Below, piece by piece: positions 7,294 to 7,665 of a DNA stretch of 7,665 nucleotides. Source of the stretch: Symbiobacteriaceae bacterium. Lineage in GTDB: Bacteria; Bacillota; JAAYKD01; WRDA01. Location: assembly GCA_009783675.1 (NCBI GenBank), contig WRDA01000061.1:1-7665 (forward strand), given 5' to 3'. The translations under genes were made by a program, and so were the position numbers. Position 1 is the stretch's first letter; the number at the start of each line of letters is the position of its first letter. The notes below the pieces were generated by a model that saw only the letters and a program-made list of their open reading frames with translations, did no database searches and was not told the origin of the DNA.

Positions 7294-7665
7294 ATGAAGT
7301 TCATTAAGGTGGCTATTGCCGGATATGGTTTTGTTGGCCGAAGTCTGACCGATCTGATCCTGGCTGAACGAGAGTATCTGGCCAAGGAGAAAGGCCTCTG
7401 CTTTATTGTCACAGCAGTCGCCGATGCTGGTGGGATCGCTATCTGTCCTGCAGGTCTGCCCTTAGACAAGTTGCATACTATCGCCTGGGATACGGGCTCG
7501 GTCGCCTGCTTCCCCGAGTATGGGCAAAAAGGAATCACTGCTCTGGAAAGTATTGAACTCAGTGATGCTGAGTTAATGGTTGAGTGTACCACCAGCGACT
7601 ATCGAAATGCAGAACCAGCGCTGACGCATGTGATGCAGGCTCTGGCTCTGGGTATGAATGTTGCA
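7294..7665 (+). CDS. hom: Homoserine dehydrogenase, N-terminal part (runs off right edge)
   Basis: Homoserine dehydrogenase reduces aspartate semialdehyde to homoserine with NAD(P)H, on the route to threonine and methionine. The 124 residues visible are the nucleotide-binding domain. They show the Rossmann GxGxxG as IAGYGFVGRSL (residues 8-18), the strand-end VTAVADAGG, and the stretch MVECTTSDYRNAEPALTHVMQALALGMNV. This last stretch matches the family block (VECTPTNxxxGEPA...A...GxxVVTANK) that comes just before the conserved Asn-Lys beyond the edge. No upstream in-frame start exists. AGGGAGG (7276-7282) lies 11 nt before ATG 7294, a slightly long spacing. No convincing promoter was found in 7224-7293, although the terminator upstream implies one. 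Whether an ACT domain or a fused aspartate kinase follows cannot be seen. Confidence 0.88.
   Translation, partial: MKFIKVAIAGYGFVGRSLTDLILAEREYLAKEKGLCFIVTAVADAGGIAICPAGLPLDKLHTIAWDTGSVACFPEYGQKGITALESIELSDAELMVECTTSDYRNAEPALTHVMQALALGMNVA

Noticed and set aside
7266..7592. 108-residue open frame on the minus strand opposite the homoserine dehydrogenase start
   Set aside because: The plus-strand frame has clear Rossmann and family motifs, while the minus product is a low-complexity Ser/Ala-rich shadow.

Overview
The window is ordinary bacterial chromosome with a back-to-back gene layout and no sign of phage, insertion sequences, CRISPR, rRNA or tRNA genes. Shine-Dalgarno sites (AGAGG/GAGGTGA type), a GTG start and sigma70-like promoter boxes mark it as bacterial. 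Rubrerythrin suggests an anaerobic or oxygen-sensitive lifestyle, or at least peroxide stress. The PyrE looks like the compact Thermus/Chloroflexota type. I lean weakly towards Chloroflexota or a similar deep-branching lineage, but the window alone cannot settle the phylum.

Minus strand, read right to left from about 6525 to 1: a candidate promoter drives an M24-family metallopeptidase-fold protein (6424-5228), an L-fucose isomerase (5161-3395), a large six-hairpin-like candidate glycosidase of 906 residues (3402-682), a 36-codon remnant of pyrF (677-567), and pyrE (563 to beyond the left edge). Apart from a 66-nt gap between the first two genes, spacing is an 8-nt overlap, then 4 nt, then 3 nt. 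This looks like one transcript. The sugar part makes sense as an intracellular route: the glycosidase-like protein would free a deoxy or pentose sugar from an imported oligosaccharide or glycoside, and FucI would isomerise the aldose to a ketose. No kinase, aldolase or transporter is visible in the window.

Plus strand, left to right from about 6534: a good promoter (TTGCAC-16-TATAAT) precedes rubrerythrin (6622-7167), which ends in a clear intrinsic terminator (7188-7223). Then comes the start of a homoserine dehydrogenase gene (7294 to beyond the right edge).

The two most interesting points are the large, poorly characterised glycosidase-like protein translationally coupled to fucI, and a pyrF gene apparently collapsed by a roughly 200-codon in-frame deletion while still sitting in frame just ahead of pyrE. 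The second also carries the possibility of an assembly error.
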